A stretch of 64,000 nt of DNA from JAJDZL01 sp965220665. GTDB taxonomy: Bacteria; Pseudomonadota; Gammaproteobacteria; Arenicellales; JAJDZL01. Within the stretch, counting starts at the first letter, position 1, and every line of letters begins with the position of its first letter. The notes beneath the pieces were generated by a model. The model did not search any database and had not been told where the DNA came from. It worked only from the letters and a program-made list of their open reading frames with translations. This document shows, one piece after another, positions 16,852 to 26,173 of the stretch. The DNA lies in contig CBDCQQ010000005.1 of the NCBI GenBank assembly GCA_965220665.1, positions 1,736,001 through 1,800,000 of the forward strand. The letters are read 5' to 3'. The position numbers and the translations under genes are program-made.

Positions 16852-18180
16852 ATGGCCATTCTGGTTTTCGCGGGTGTGCTGAGCGTTCCCTCAGCCGTAT
16901 TCGCCGAAGCCAGCTGGTATGGTTCACTGCGCGGCGGTGTCGAATTCACCAGCGGTGAGACCAATTTTTACGACGGCGCATCGCGCTGGGGCATCAAGGG
17001 TTCGGCCGAAGCTTCCGAAGGGCTGAATGCAGTGTATCGTTTTGAACACAAATTCAGCACCTCTGATGCGGGTCAGGCGGGTGGAAGGCTCGCTTATGTG
17101 GGGCTGTCTGGCGGCTTAGGTTCACTTACCCTCGGCCAGGTCTGGAGCGCAAGTTACAATTCCGCGGGAGTCATCCGCGATTTTCCGAACTGGCACACCT
17201 CACCGGACACGAGTGCAAGAGTCGGCAACGCCCTGTCCTACGCGGTATCAAACGATGTTTTTAGCATGCAGATTGATGCCATCATGGATGGTAAAAAGGA
17301 TACCGGCAGCGCGATTGATCAGATGGAATTCGGCATGACCATTAGTCTGGGCGAGATCGGCAAAGTCGCATTCGCTCACACCAATATACGGGATCAACAT
17401 ACGACCAAAATGGTAGATGTTGTTCCTTCAGGCGTGACAGGCGATGACATGTATACACTTGCGATCAAGGATGGTAAGGTTGATATGTCGAAACTCGGTG
17501 TATGGCGGGACAAGACAACCATGTCCATTGTTGATTACACCAAGCTGACAAACTTCATGCACACGCATACATCTGGCGGCACTGAAACTTCGGTAATGCC
17601 GATGATCATCTTGAATGCCGATGCTACGGCTCCTACTTCAGGTGTTATTGTGAAAGATGACGGCAAATACTATGCCGCCACAGGGTGCGATACAAGAACA
17701 AACTGTACAACGGAAGTTCTTGTATGGGTGTCAACAACATACCCGACCACAGCACTGGAAGCGGGGAAAGACCCCAGTAAAGTCCTTACTGTAGTCGATC
17801 CTGGTAGTGCTAATGCCAACCTGTCTCACTCAGCCATGGCTAGTGTAGCGGATTCGAAGCCTGGTCACAAAGCAAGCCACGTTTCTGCGGAATTTGGCGT
17901 TGGTGCGATAACTGCAGCTATCGGTTATTCTCAGAGTAAAGAGAATGGCGCCTCCGGCAAATCAAAGACCACATTCATTGGCGCAAAGGGTAGCATTGGT
18001 GACACCGGGATGAACTGGGGTGCTTTTTCAAGGGTGAAGAAAGACGCTAAAGGAAAGGAAACCAAACCTTGGACAATTGGTCTGAGCAAGACCCTTGGTG
18101 GCGGTGCCTGGACCTATGTTGAACATGGTAATGATGGAAATGACGGTAGTACCGTTGTAGGACTGGGTATCAATTTCTAG
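16852..18180 (+). CDS. Gram-negative trimeric-type porin
   Basis: Outer-membrane beta-barrel channel. A signal-like start (hydrophobic residues 2-17, cleavage after SAVFA) precedes a mature N-terminus ASWYGSLRGGVEF, typical of general porins. The protein ends in GLGINF with terminal Phe, the usual BAM recognition signal. The middle (about residues 195-340) is long, Thr/Asp-rich and includes two cysteines in GCDTRTNC, suggesting an enlarged surface loop. Only one hydrophobic start lacking Lys/Arg is available, since a stop codon lies four codons upstream, so the N-terminus may be slightly damaged or misread. Length is 442 residues. A strong terminator follows. Confidence 0.85.
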   Translation: MAILVFAGVLSVPSAVFAEASWYGSLRGGVEFTSGETNFYDGASRWGIKGSAEASEGLNAVYRFEHKFSTSDAGQAGGRLAYVGLSGGLGSLTLGQVWSASYNSAGVIRDFPNWHTSPDTSARVGNALSYAVSNDVFSMQIDAIMDGKKDTGSAIDQMEFGMTISLGEIGKVAFAHTNIRDQHTTKMVDVVPSGVTGDDMYTLAIKDGKVDMSKLGVWRDKTTMSIVDYTKLTNFMHTHTSGGTETSVMPMIILNADATAPTSGVIVKDDGKYYAATGCDTRTNCTTEVLVWVSTTYPTTALEAGKDPSKVLTVVDPGSANANLSHSAMASVADSKPGHKASHVSAEFGVGAITAAIGYSQSKENGASGKSKTTFIGAKGSIGDTGMNWGAFSRVKKDAKGKETKPWTIGLSKTLGGGAWTYVEHGNDGNDGSTVVGLGINF

Positions 18181-18220
18181 GAATTCTGGAAACTGACTTG
18201 CACGCAAAACTGCGTGAAAA

Positions 18221-18248
18221 ACGGGGTGCGAAAGCACCCCGTTTTTTT
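18221..18248 (+). terminator. Rho-independent terminator of the porin gene
   Basis: The hairpin ACGGGGTGC-GAAA-GCACCCCGT is followed directly by a run of seven T. It lies 40 bases after the porin stop codon. Confidence 0.92.
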
Positions 18249-18944
18249 ATGATGTGTCATTGTCGACGTAATTCTGATACATGTGGACGGTTGACTTGGT
18301 AGTAGATAAACAGCTACCAATGCGACAAAGGAAACTATTGACTGATTGCTAAAAGAGATTACTGTAACCTGAATTCTGAAGGATGGCAGTGTCGAATGAA
18401 TTACCCGAATAACACTACAGCGTACATCGATAATTGTGCACGTTCTTCGCATAAATGCTAATTCAAATTTAGTGAATTGAACAGCCAAATAAGCTTCAAA
18501 TCAAACAACTTATGAAAATCAGGTCTTTTGAAAAACAAAATTTAGAGATCCAAAAATTCCATCGATAAAATACCGACGTTTTCGATGACTGATTCTAGAG
18601 AATAGAGCCCCTTGTAATCCCTAAACAAGGTTCATATTGAGCGGAATGTCAGGTATTCAAGCAGAAAATTGCGAACAGTTAAGTACATAAGTCATTTGAT
18701 TTCTGAGTTTCCATGGAAATTATTCCCTACTCAACTCACCTTATAATTACTCTTCTAGTAGTTTGAATCTGACTGACCTCAAATTGGGCAGAACCTCAAT
18801 GCAAGAAACACTATCTGCCAAACCAACCAAGTCTTACCGGCTCAGGCTACTTTGGTGGAAGTCTGTAGTTAATCTACGTGAATCAGGAGTTCATGACCGT
18901 GTGCGTAGAAACTAAAATTTCGGATCAATGATGAGTTGGGATTC
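18249..18944. other. Intergenic region upstream of mreB
   Basis: About 690 AT-rich bases. Must contain the promoter of the mre operon. I see no clear small gene, RNA or repeat; the open frame on the minus strand at 18177-18488 runs through the terminator and is rejected. Confidence 0.4.
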
Positions 18945-19997
18945 GTGTTACCCTTTCTGAACTTTTTTTCGCAAGATCTTGCAATTGATCTGGGTACAGC
19001 AAATACGCTAATCTTTGAACGCACTGAGGGGGCTATTATTCTCAATGAGCCCTCAGTCGTAGCAGTTTACGTTCCCAATCGCTACGATCAGCAACGCAAT
19101 CTTCATCCGGCCGATGCAATTGTCGCTGTCGGTAATGAAGCCAAACAAATGCTTGGGCGCACTCCAGCTCACATCGAAGCCATCCGCCCATTAAGAGATG
19201 GAGTTATCGCCGACTTTACCTATACCGAAATCATGCTCAAACACTTCATCAGAAGTGTACAGTCGAGAAGATTCTATACCCGGCCGCGAATCATCGTCAG
19301 TGTTCCATGCGAGTCCACACAGGTTGAACAGCGCGCAATTCGTGAGACCTGTCTGGCAGCGGGTGCAAAGGCTGTGTATCTTTTGGAAGAGCCGATGGCA
19401 GTGGCAATTGGTATGAACCTTCCCGTTGCAGAACCCGTAGGAACCATGGTCGTTGATATTGGCGGCGGCACCACTGAAATCGGAATCATTTCACTGGGTG
19501 GCTTGGTGGTAAAGAGCACTCTACGCTTTGCCGGGGACACATTTGACCAAAGGATTGCTGATTACATATCACGGAAATTCAACTTGCAGATTGGAGTGCC
19601 GACAGCAGAGAAAATCAAAAAGCAAATCGGAACGGCTTGGAAAAACTCACCAAAGCTACTCCAGGAAATTCGAGGTCGAGACCTACAGGGCAACATGCAA
19701 AAGTATGTCTTGGACAGTACTCAAATTTATGATGCTCTGGAGGATTCATTGAATGAGATCATCGACGGGGTGCGAATTACCCTTGAGAGGTCTCCGCCAG
19801 AATTGACGGTTGATATTCTCGAGAGAGGAATCATCCTGGCTGGTGGAGGTGCTTTACTACGAGATATTGACAAACGATTCAGTGAAGCGCTGAAAATTCC
19901 CACAATAACTGCGGAAGACCCGCTCACTTGTGTTGCGCGCGGCTGTGGCAGAGCTTTGGAGCAATCCGAACTACTACAGAAAGTTGTTGCGAACTAG
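18945..19997 (+). CDS. mreB: Rod-shape determining actin-like protein MreB
   Basis: Bacterial actin homologue that polymerises under the inner membrane and positions the elongation complex. Recognised from DLAIDLGTANTLIF (phosphate 1), then RPLRDGVIADFTYTEIMLKH and VVDIGGGTTEIGIISLGGLV (phosphate 2), then ILAGGGALLRDIDKR. GTG at 18945 gives MLPFLNFFSQDLAIDLGT, which fits the family start, and about 350 residues; a TTG at 18936 would add three residues. It heads mreB-mreC-mreD-mrdA-rodA-mltB-rlpA-lipB. The insertion of charged residues PNRYDQQRNLHPA near residue 45 also occurs in other MreBs of this group. Confidence 0.96.
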   Translation: MLPFLNFFSQDLAIDLGTANTLIFERTEGAIILNEPSVVAVYVPNRYDQQRNLHPADAIVAVGNEAKQMLGRTPAHIEAIRPLRDGVIADFTYTEIMLKHFIRSVQSRRFYTRPRIIVSVPCESTQVEQRAIRETCLAAGAKAVYLLEEPMAVAIGMNLPVAEPVGTMVVDIGGGTTEIGIISLGGLVVKSTLRFAGDTFDQRIADYISRKFNLQIGVPTAEKIKKQIGTAWKNSPKLLQEIRGRDLQGNMQKYVLDSTQIYDALEDSLNEIIDGVRITLERSPPELTVDILERGIILAGGGALLRDIDKRFSEALKIPTITAEDPLTCVARGCGRALEQSELLQKVVAN

Positions 19998-20061
19998 TAA
20001 TATAATGAGGGTAATTTAATCAAACACTTACACCTCAACGGCTGCGATCAGCATTATCAGA

Positions 20062-20922
20062 ATGCAAAATCTTGAACTGCGGTCTGCTCTAGTTGCGATA
20101 CTAGCCGTCGCGTTTATCGGAATAGAATCTAATTCCGACATACTTCACAATGTTCGGGAAGTACTTTATCTCACGGTAAAACCCATTGTTGAAGTTGCTC
20201 AAGTTCCAGTTGCAGTAAACAAAGTTGTTCAACGCCACTTTGTTGACCGAGAAATACTGCGTCAACGGATTTCAAAGATTGCTCAAGAGAATGCGGAACT
20301 CAGAGATCGAGTTAATGAACTGGAATATCAAGAGCTTAGAAGCAAATGGCTGGCAGATTTGCTGGAGGTGAGGGAGCAGATTGAATATCCTGTCTTGACG
20401 GCTAATTTGGTATCTGTGCAGATGATGCCAATGTCTCACAAAGTAGTTCTTGATCGTGGTTCACAGCAACAAGTTTATGTCGGCCAACCCGTCCTAGATT
20501 CTCGCGGACTTATCGGTCAGGTAACCGAAATTACCCGAACTGATAGTGCAGTTACCCTCATAACCGATTCTAGTCACTCAGTACCGGTCCGACTTCAGAG
20601 AAACGGCTTGCTCGCAATCGCTCATGGTCTGGGTCTCCACAATCAACTGCTAATTTCAGGATTAAGGTTGAAACAAGATGTTGAGGTAGGCGATATCTTG
20701 ATCACATCTGGGCTTGGCAATCGATTCCCGGCTGGACATCCAGTTGCCGAAATCACTCGCGTAGAAGGAGACCCTAACTCATCCTTTGCAGAGATTATCG
20801 CTGTGCCACTGGCAACAATTGATCCGGATTTCGAAGTGTTGATGGTCTGGAATAATGACAGGGAATCGCTTGATTCAATCTCTACCTTGACTTTGAATGA
20901 GAATCTCGACCTCCAGCAATAG
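20062..20922 (+). CDS. mreC: Rod-shape determining protein MreC
   Basis: Bitopic inner-membrane protein that links MreB filaments to PBP2 in the periplasm. It has a short N-terminal hydrophobic segment (residues about 6-22), a coiled coil around residues 58-105 (repeating IAQENAELRDRVNELE), and a beta domain with VLDRGSQQQVYVGQPV and GLIGQVTEI, then SGLGNRFPAGHPVAEI. Length is 286 residues, shorter than in E. coli but common. Its last 26 bases overlap the start of mreD. Confidence 0.95.
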   Translation: MQNLELRSALVAILAVAFIGIESNSDILHNVREVLYLTVKPIVEVAQVPVAVNKVVQRHFVDREILRQRISKIAQENAELRDRVNELEYQELRSKWLADLLEVREQIEYPVLTANLVSVQMMPMSHKVVLDRGSQQQVYVGQPVLDSRGLIGQVTEITRTDSAVTLITDSSHSVPVRLQRNGLLAIAHGLGLHNQLLISGLRLKQDVEVGDILITSGLGNRFPAGHPVAEITRVEGDPNSSFAEIIAVPLATIDPDFEVLMVWNNDRESLDSISTLTLNENLDLQQ

Positions 20923-21406
20923 GAGAAGATTTAGCAGCGCGAGAAATATCGCCTTATTCGCGTTGGCAATGGTTCTCCTAATAGTTCCTGTGCCCGAATT
21001 TGTTCTGCTCTTTCGTCCGGATTTTGTAGCACTATTGTTGATTTATCTTTGCTGGCATGACTCGGAAAAAACCGGAGTATTTACAGCATTTGTAGTAGGG
21101 CTTCTTGTAGACGCTCTGACATTTGGATTCTTGGGTCTGCATGCACTTGCAAAGGTGGTTGTGGCCTATTGTGCCATTCGACTGAATCGATTTGCAAGCG
21201 GTAGTTCGGCCTTAATATCCGCGCTAGTAGTACTTTCGATTTTGTTGTGTCAATCGATAGTGATTAGTCTGGTCAGTCAATATACAGAAAATGGAACTGT
21301 CGGTTTGGCACTATGGATATCCCCGATAGTCGGAGCCTTGCTTTGGTTGATCATTGCTTCTGTAAACACAACTGTCAAACCAATCAGGAATGTTCCGATT
21401 AAGTAA
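20897..21406 (+). CDS. mreD: Rod-shape determining protein MreD
   Basis: Multi-spanning inner-membrane component of the elongasome, about five to six TM helices in 169 residues. The pattern matches the family: early PDFVALLLIYLCWHDSEKTG, then FVVGLLVDALTFGFLGLHAL. It overlaps mreC by 26 bases and mrdA by 17 bases, so the cluster is tightly coupled in translation. Confidence 0.92.
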   Translation: MRISTSSNRRRFSSARNIALFALAMVLLIVPVPEFVLLFRPDFVALLLIYLCWHDSEKTGVFTAFVVGLLVDALTFGFLGLHALAKVVVAYCAIRLNRFASGSSALISALVVLSILLCQSIVISLVSQYTENGTVGLALWISPIVGALLWLIIASVNTTVKPIRNVPIK

Positions 21407-23282
21407 TTCTGAAAATTACCAGGTGCCAATTGAACGCGTGCGTTTGATGCAAAATCGGGTAATTATTGCCTCAGTCTTCCTCATTGGATTGCTGTTCATA
21501 CTGATCGGTCGTCTGGCTTATCTGCAAATTGTCTCGCATCAGGATTTTGCAGCACTATCAAAAGATAACCAAGTACAAGTTGTGCCAGTGCCGCCGGTAC
21601 GCGGTCAAATTTATGATCGAAACGGCACACTACTGGCGGGAAATGAAACCGTCTACCGATTGGCAATCACACCCAGATACGTCGATGATCTGGAGTCTCT
21701 TCTAGAAAAAATAGGAAAAATTGTTCCTGTGAGTGCCGATGACATCAGTAAATTTAAACGCAAACTCGGAGTTAGCAACAAACATGCTGAGATTGTCCTC
21801 AAGGACTTTCTGTCACCTGAAGAGGTAGCAAGAGTAGCAGTTGACCGCTACAGTATGCCGGGTGTTTCCATTGTAACTGACTTGCATAGGGTCTACTCGT
21901 CGTCTCTCTATACATCGCATGTGGTCGGGACATTGGGCCAAATCGATAAACAGGATCTACAGAAAGTGGATCCAGTACGCTACAGGGGGATACAGCATGT
22001 TGGCAAGTTAGGTATGGAAATGGCATCTGAAGACATTCTCGTAGGATCTTCGGGTCACAACCAGGTTGAAACCAATGCCCATGGAAGGAAAGTTAGAGTA
22101 CTGTCTCGAGCCATGCCAACTGCCGGTAGCGACATCTACCTGACCATTGATATTGCTCTGCAGAAGTTTGCATATGATGTCCTAGGTGATGAAGTCGGTG
22201 GGTTGGTTGCAATTGAGCCATCTACCGGCCAGATTCTTGCAATGGTAAGTAAACCCTCATTCGATTCCAATGTTTTTGGAATCGGTTGGGAGCAGGATGA
22301 GCGTAAGGTTCTCTTGACTTCAGAAGATAGACCTTTATTGAACCGTGCGGTACAAGGGCAGTATCCGCCAGGTTCAACAATAAAACCATTTCTTGCATTT
22401 TCTGCCTTTGAAACAGGCATAGGAAACCGAAAATTCCATTGTCCAGGTTGGTATCAATTGCCTGACTACTCCCGTCAATTTCGTTGCTGGAAACCTGGTG
22501 GACATGGATACATTGATCTGTTTGATGCTATCGCTGAATCGTGTGACGTGTACTTCTACGAACTTGCGCATCGCCTTGGCATCGATGAGATGTACTACCA
22601 GTTATCTAAGTTTGGATTTGGAAGTGTAACCGGAGTCGAGTTAAGTTACGAATCTGCCGGTATTCTCCCCTCAAAAGAATGGAAACAGTGGACAAAAGGA
22701 GAGCCTTGGTATGAAGGTGAAACACTGATTACTGGTATCGGCCAAGGAGCAACTCTTGTCAATATGTTGCAATTGGCACATGCAACTTCCATCATAGCTA
22801 ATAGAGGTGTCAAATTTAGACCTCAATTGATACACAAGACAGTGGATATAGAAGGAGAAGAGTATTTGCATGAACCCGAATTAATTGAAGTCATTGATGT
22901 CAATGAACGGTACTACGGTCCGGTTATCAAGGCTATGGAAAAAGTTGTTCATGGCAACCGTGGTACTGCTCGCAGAATGAGTGAAGGGATGGAATATAGG
23001 ATGGCGGGTAAAACCGGTACGGTTCAGATAGTTTCAAGGAAAAAGGATGCAGACCGAATGGACTTGAAAGTGACCGATAAAAAATTTCATCCACACGGAA
23101 TTTTTACCGCTTTTGCTCCGGCTGACGACCCCAAAATTGTAGTGGCAGTCATAGTTGAGAACGGTGCTTCAGGATCTGCTATTGCACCGATCGCCCGAGC
23201 CGTAATTGATCATTATTTGCTGTCTGAACCGGAAACAGCAAATACCAAGGGTGATTCGTTTGCAATTGTCACTGACCACTAG
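21390..23282 (+). CDS. mrdA: Penicillin-binding protein 2 (elongation-specific transpeptidase)
   Basis: D,D-transpeptidase that cross-links peptidoglycan during side-wall growth, working with RodA. A TM anchor lies at about residues 22-45, then the pedestal (PPVRGQIYDRNGTLLA). Catalytic motifs: SxxK as Ser329-Thr-Ile-Lys332, SxD as Ser384-Cys-Asp386, and KTGT at 541-544. The SxD form of motif 2 is the PBP2 norm. Length 630 matches the E. coli protein (633). Upstream overlap with mreD and downstream overlap with rodA indicate one operon. Confidence 0.97.
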   Translation: MFRLSNSENYQVPIERVRLMQNRVIIASVFLIGLLFILIGRLAYLQIVSHQDFAALSKDNQVQVVPVPPVRGQIYDRNGTLLAGNETVYRLAITPRYVDDLESLLEKIGKIVPVSADDISKFKRKLGVSNKHAEIVLKDFLSPEEVARVAVDRYSMPGVSIVTDLHRVYSSSLYTSHVVGTLGQIDKQDLQKVDPVRYRGIQHVGKLGMEMASEDILVGSSGHNQVETNAHGRKVRVLSRAMPTAGSDIYLTIDIALQKFAYDVLGDEVGGLVAIEPSTGQILAMVSKPSFDSNVFGIGWEQDERKVLLTSEDRPLLNRAVQGQYPPGSTIKPFLAFSAFETGIGNRKFHCPGWYQLPDYSRQFRCWKPGGHGYIDLFDAIAESCDVYFYELAHRLGIDEMYYQLSKFGFGSVTGVELSYESAGILPSKEWKQWTKGEPWYEGETLITGIGQGATLVNMLQLAHATSIIANRGVKFRPQLIHKTVDIEGEEYLHEPELIEVIDVNERYYGPVIKAMEKVVHGNRGTARRMSEGMEYRMAGKTGTVQIVSRKKDADRMDLKVTDKKFHPHGIFTAFAPADDPKIVVAVIVENGASGSAIAPIARAVIDHYLLSEPETANTKGDSFAIVTDH

Positions 23283-24369
23283 TGTTCGAAGACTGAACGG
23301 ATTTCCCGTTCGTCTTGACATCCCTTTGTTCCTGCTTGCCCTGTTGCTTTGTTTGCTTGGATTAGCGGTCCAGTTCAGTGCGGGAGGTGAAGATTTGGAG
23401 CAATTGATTCGTCAAGCCGTGCGAATTGTGGTTGCAGTTGCAATCATGTTAGCTTTGTCCACAGTTCCAATTGAAGTCTTAAGACGTTTCAGTCCACCGA
23501 TTTACCTAGCGGCAGTTGGGTTGGTAATTTTGGTATTGGCAATCGGTTTTACTGGTCGCGGGGCACAAAGATGGCTGGACTTGGGAGTTTTTCGATTTCA
23601 GCCGTCGGAACTGCTTAAGTTGGCGATTCCAATGATGATTGCCTACGTATTGACTACAACCTTTTTCAAGAATTATCGAAACACAGCCTTTTTGATCAGC
23701 GGTGTATTGGTGTTGGTACCTGCATTCCTTGTTTATCTTCAACCGGATCTCGGAACAGCTTTGTTGATCATCGCGGTTGGCGCCGCTGCAATATTCTTTG
23801 GCGGACTCTCTTGGCGATGGGTAGGAATATCGAGTTTTTCGGTGTTGGCTCTAATCCCACTAGTTTGGCCATTTCTCCAGGATTATCAAAAAACTCGTGT
23901 TTTGACTTTATTCGATCCTTGGAGTGACCCACTTGGACGGGGATATCACTCCATTCAATCAATGATCGCTATAGGTTCTGGAGGAATTTCTGGAAAAGGC
24001 TGGCTTCAAGGCAGTCAATCGCAGCTTGACTTTTTGCCAGAGCGAAATACTGATTTTGTGTTTTCAGTATTCGCCGAGGAATTTGGCTTTATAGGAGGCA
24101 TGATTCTGATACTTATTTATTCATTATTAATTGCGCGTTGCTTGATGATAGCTTATCGATGTGACTATGATTTTGCAAGGATCGTAGTGTGCAGTGTTGC
24201 AATTATGACTTTTGTACATTTATTCGTTAATGTCGGGATGGTAGCTGGAATTCTACCAGTTGTTGGGTTGCCACTCCCGCTAATGAGCTATGGCGGAACC
24301 TCTATGGTCACGGTTCTGGCAGGGATAGGACTGGTAATGGGAGCAAAATATGCCAAGCGTACGGTTTAG
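23260..24369 (+). CDS. rodA: SEDS glycosyltransferase RodA
   Basis: Multi-spanning peptidoglycan polymerase that pairs with PBP2. SEDS signatures are present: GRGAQRWLDLGVFRFQPSEL, then PDLGTALL, then RTDFVF-like ERNTDFVFSVFAEEFGF, and the end GLPLPLMSYGGTSM. TTG at 23260 is chosen because AAGGGTG lies about 7 bases upstream, giving MQLSLTTSVRRLNG. A longer frame starting 54 bases upstream is unlikely. It overlaps the end of mrdA by 23 bases and the start of mltB by 20 bases. Confidence 0.95.
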   Translation: MQLSLTTSVRRLNGFPVRLDIPLFLLALLLCLLGLAVQFSAGGEDLEQLIRQAVRIVVAVAIMLALSTVPIEVLRRFSPPIYLAAVGLVILVLAIGFTGRGAQRWLDLGVFRFQPSELLKLAIPMMIAYVLTTTFFKNYRNTAFLISGVLVLVPAFLVYLQPDLGTALLIIAVGAAAIFFGGLSWRWVGISSFSVLALIPLVWPFLQDYQKTRVLTLFDPWSDPLGRGYHSIQSMIAIGSGGISGKGWLQGSQSQLDFLPERNTDFVFSVFAEEFGFIGGMILILIYSLLIARCLMIAYRCDYDFARIVVCSVAIMTFVHLFVNVGMVAGILPVVGLPLPLMSYGGTSMVTVLAGIGLVMGAKYAKRTV

Positions 24370-25381
24370 TTCTTTTTGGGCAAATTTACCGCTTCTGGTA
24401 GGGTTGAGTGTGACTTGTAGTTTTTTTGTGGTTGAAAAAGCTGGCGCGGTCGACTTTGAAGAATATCCAGCTGCGAAGAATTTGGTATTAGAGCTGTCGA
24501 CAGATTCTGGACTCGATTCAGATTGGGTTGAAGCAATCGTTCGAGATGCGGTTTATACGGAATCAATAATTAAAGCGATTACACGTCCTGCAGAGAAATT
24601 TCCCTGGCACAGATATCGCAAAATATTCATTACCGATTCAAACGCAGAATTGGGAGTTAAATTCTGGAACAAACATGAAAATACTCTCAAGCGTGCAGAA
24701 AAGGTCTTCGGCGTAGACGCTGCAGTCATCGTTGCGATAATCGGTGTGGAAACGCGTTTTGGAAAAATCACCGGGCGTCATCGGGTAATTGACAGTTTAG
24801 TGACTTTGGTTCTTGGATACCCTAGAAGAAAAGAATTCTTTCAGAAAGAACTAGCTGAATTTATCAGATTGGCCGATGAAGAAGATCTGAATGTGTTTGA
24901 TGTTCGAGGCTCTTATGCTGGCGCAATGGGAATACCTCAGTTTATCTCCAGCAGTTATAGAAACTATGCGGTTGATTTCAGCGGTGATCAGCGCCGCGAC
25001 TTATTGACAGAGACGGCTGATGCAATCGGGAGCATTGGTAATTACTTGAGCAGACATGGCTGGTCAGCTGGGGGGCCAATATTCACATCACTGACGCTAA
25101 AGGATGCCGACAATGTCGAACTCGTCCCGACAAACGGATTGAAAACGGACCGAACATTTGGTGAAATTGCCGACCAGGTCAAACAACATGATCAACAGTT
25201 AACGATTGAGCCTGAACAAAAAATTGGAGTGGTAAAGCTCGAAACAGAATCGGATCAGTTTGTGTATCGAGCTGCATTTCCAAACTTCTACGTCATCACC
25301 ACCTATAACCGTAGCACCTTATATGCAATGGCAGTAACGGAATTGGCTAATCTAATTTCTGCCAAACGTAGCAAGAACTAA
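24350..25381 (+). CDS. mltB: Lytic murein transglycosylase B
   Basis: Cleaves the MurNAc-GlcNAc bond to give 1,6-anhydro ends, feeding peptidoglycan remodelling and recycling. Catalytic Glu134 lies in AIIGVETRFGKITG, followed by GYPRRKEFFQKEL and SYAGAMGIPQFISSSYRNYAVDF, all typical of the MltB family. The N-terminus has a hydrophobic segment (residues 11-28) with Cys23 but no clear lipobox, so it may be secreted by a signal peptide or be membrane-anchored. 343 residues. Its neighbours rodA, mrdA and rlpA place it in the elongation cluster. Confidence 0.94.
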   Translation: MPSVRFSSFWANLPLLVGLSVTCSFFVVEKAGAVDFEEYPAAKNLVLELSTDSGLDSDWVEAIVRDAVYTESIIKAITRPAEKFPWHRYRKIFITDSNAELGVKFWNKHENTLKRAEKVFGVDAAVIVAIIGVETRFGKITGRHRVIDSLVTLVLGYPRRKEFFQKELAEFIRLADEEDLNVFDVRGSYAGAMGIPQFISSSYRNYAVDFSGDQRRDLLTETADAIGSIGNYLSRHGWSAGGPIFTSLTLKDADNVELVPTNGLKTDRTFGEIADQVKQHDQQLTIEPEQKIGVVKLETESDQFVYRAAFPNFYVITTYNRSTLYAMAVTELANLISAKRSKN

Positions 25382-25383
25382 TC

Positions 25384-26136
25384 ATGCGAACTTCTCTCAG
25401 CATATTCATCTGTCTGCTGGCCATTGCAGTGGCAGGCTGTTCAAGTGCACCGAAGAAATCAGTTCAAAAACACATCGACTATTCAGACATAAAGCGTGAG
25501 CCATATAGTCGTACGGGAAACAATGTCTATACTGTTTTCGGCGTTACCTACTTTCCCCTTTCGTCTCCGGTTGGTTATCGGGAGAAAGGAATAGCCTCAT
25601 GGTACGGAAAGAAGTTTCATGGTAGACGTACCTCAAGTGGCGAAACATACAACATGTACGCGATGACAGCAGCCCATAAAACTCTACCGTTACCGACTTA
25701 CGTTGAGGTAACCAATCTCAAGAACAATCGTAAAGTAATTGTAAAAGTCAATGATCGCGGACCGTTTATTGATGGACGGATTATTGACTTGTCGTATACC
25801 GCCGCCAAGGAACTTGATTTGATTGGTTCTGGTACGGGCCCGGTGTTGGTTGAGGCGATAACGCCTTGGGCCAGAACTTCTACTTCATTGAGTAAAGTTG
25901 ACTACAACTATCTTATACGGACTGGAGTATTCAGTAACCGAGACAATGCAGACAAATTAACCAACAAACTGAAAAATTCTGGATTCAAAAAAGCACATGT
26001 ACGTTCCAAGAACGTTAATGGCTTGACAATGTACCAGGTATTAGTCGGACCTTACCAATCGTCAGAAATAACGGCTAATGTCGTGGAGGATCTATTCATT
26101 CACCTTACAGAATCTCCTGTAGTCATTCGGGAGTAG
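25384..26136 (+). CDS. rlpA: Septal-ring lytic transglycosylase RlpA family lipoprotein
   Basis: Outer-membrane lipoprotein that binds and cleaves naked glycan strands. The signal peptide ends in a lipobox AVAGC (Cys19). A double-psi beta-barrel follows (about residues 65-160; IASWYGKKFHGRRTSSGE, then VKVNDRGPFIDGRIIDLS, with the catalytic Asp). A SPOR domain at about 170-245 (RTGVFSNRDNADKLTNKL, then YQVLVGPYQS) binds denuded peptidoglycan. 250 residues. It starts two bases after the mltB stop, so they are co-transcribed. Confidence 0.94.
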   Translation: MRTSLSIFICLLAIAVAGCSSAPKKSVQKHIDYSDIKREPYSRTGNNVYTVFGVTYFPLSSPVGYREKGIASWYGKKFHGRRTSSGETYNMYAMTAAHKTLPLPTYVEVTNLKNNRKVIVKVNDRGPFIDGRIIDLSYTAAKELDLIGSGTGPVLVEAITPWARTSTSLSKVDYNYLIRTGVFSNRDNADKLTNKLKNSGFKKAHVRSKNVNGLTMYQVLVGPYQSSEITANVVEDLFIHLTESPVVIRE

Positions 26137-26173
26137 GCTGAAATTTTTTTGGTGCACCCTCCAAGGAGTCTAC

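Noticed and set aside
18177..18488. 103-codon frame on the minus strand after the porin
   Set aside because: It runs through the porin terminator hairpin and has no plausible domain.
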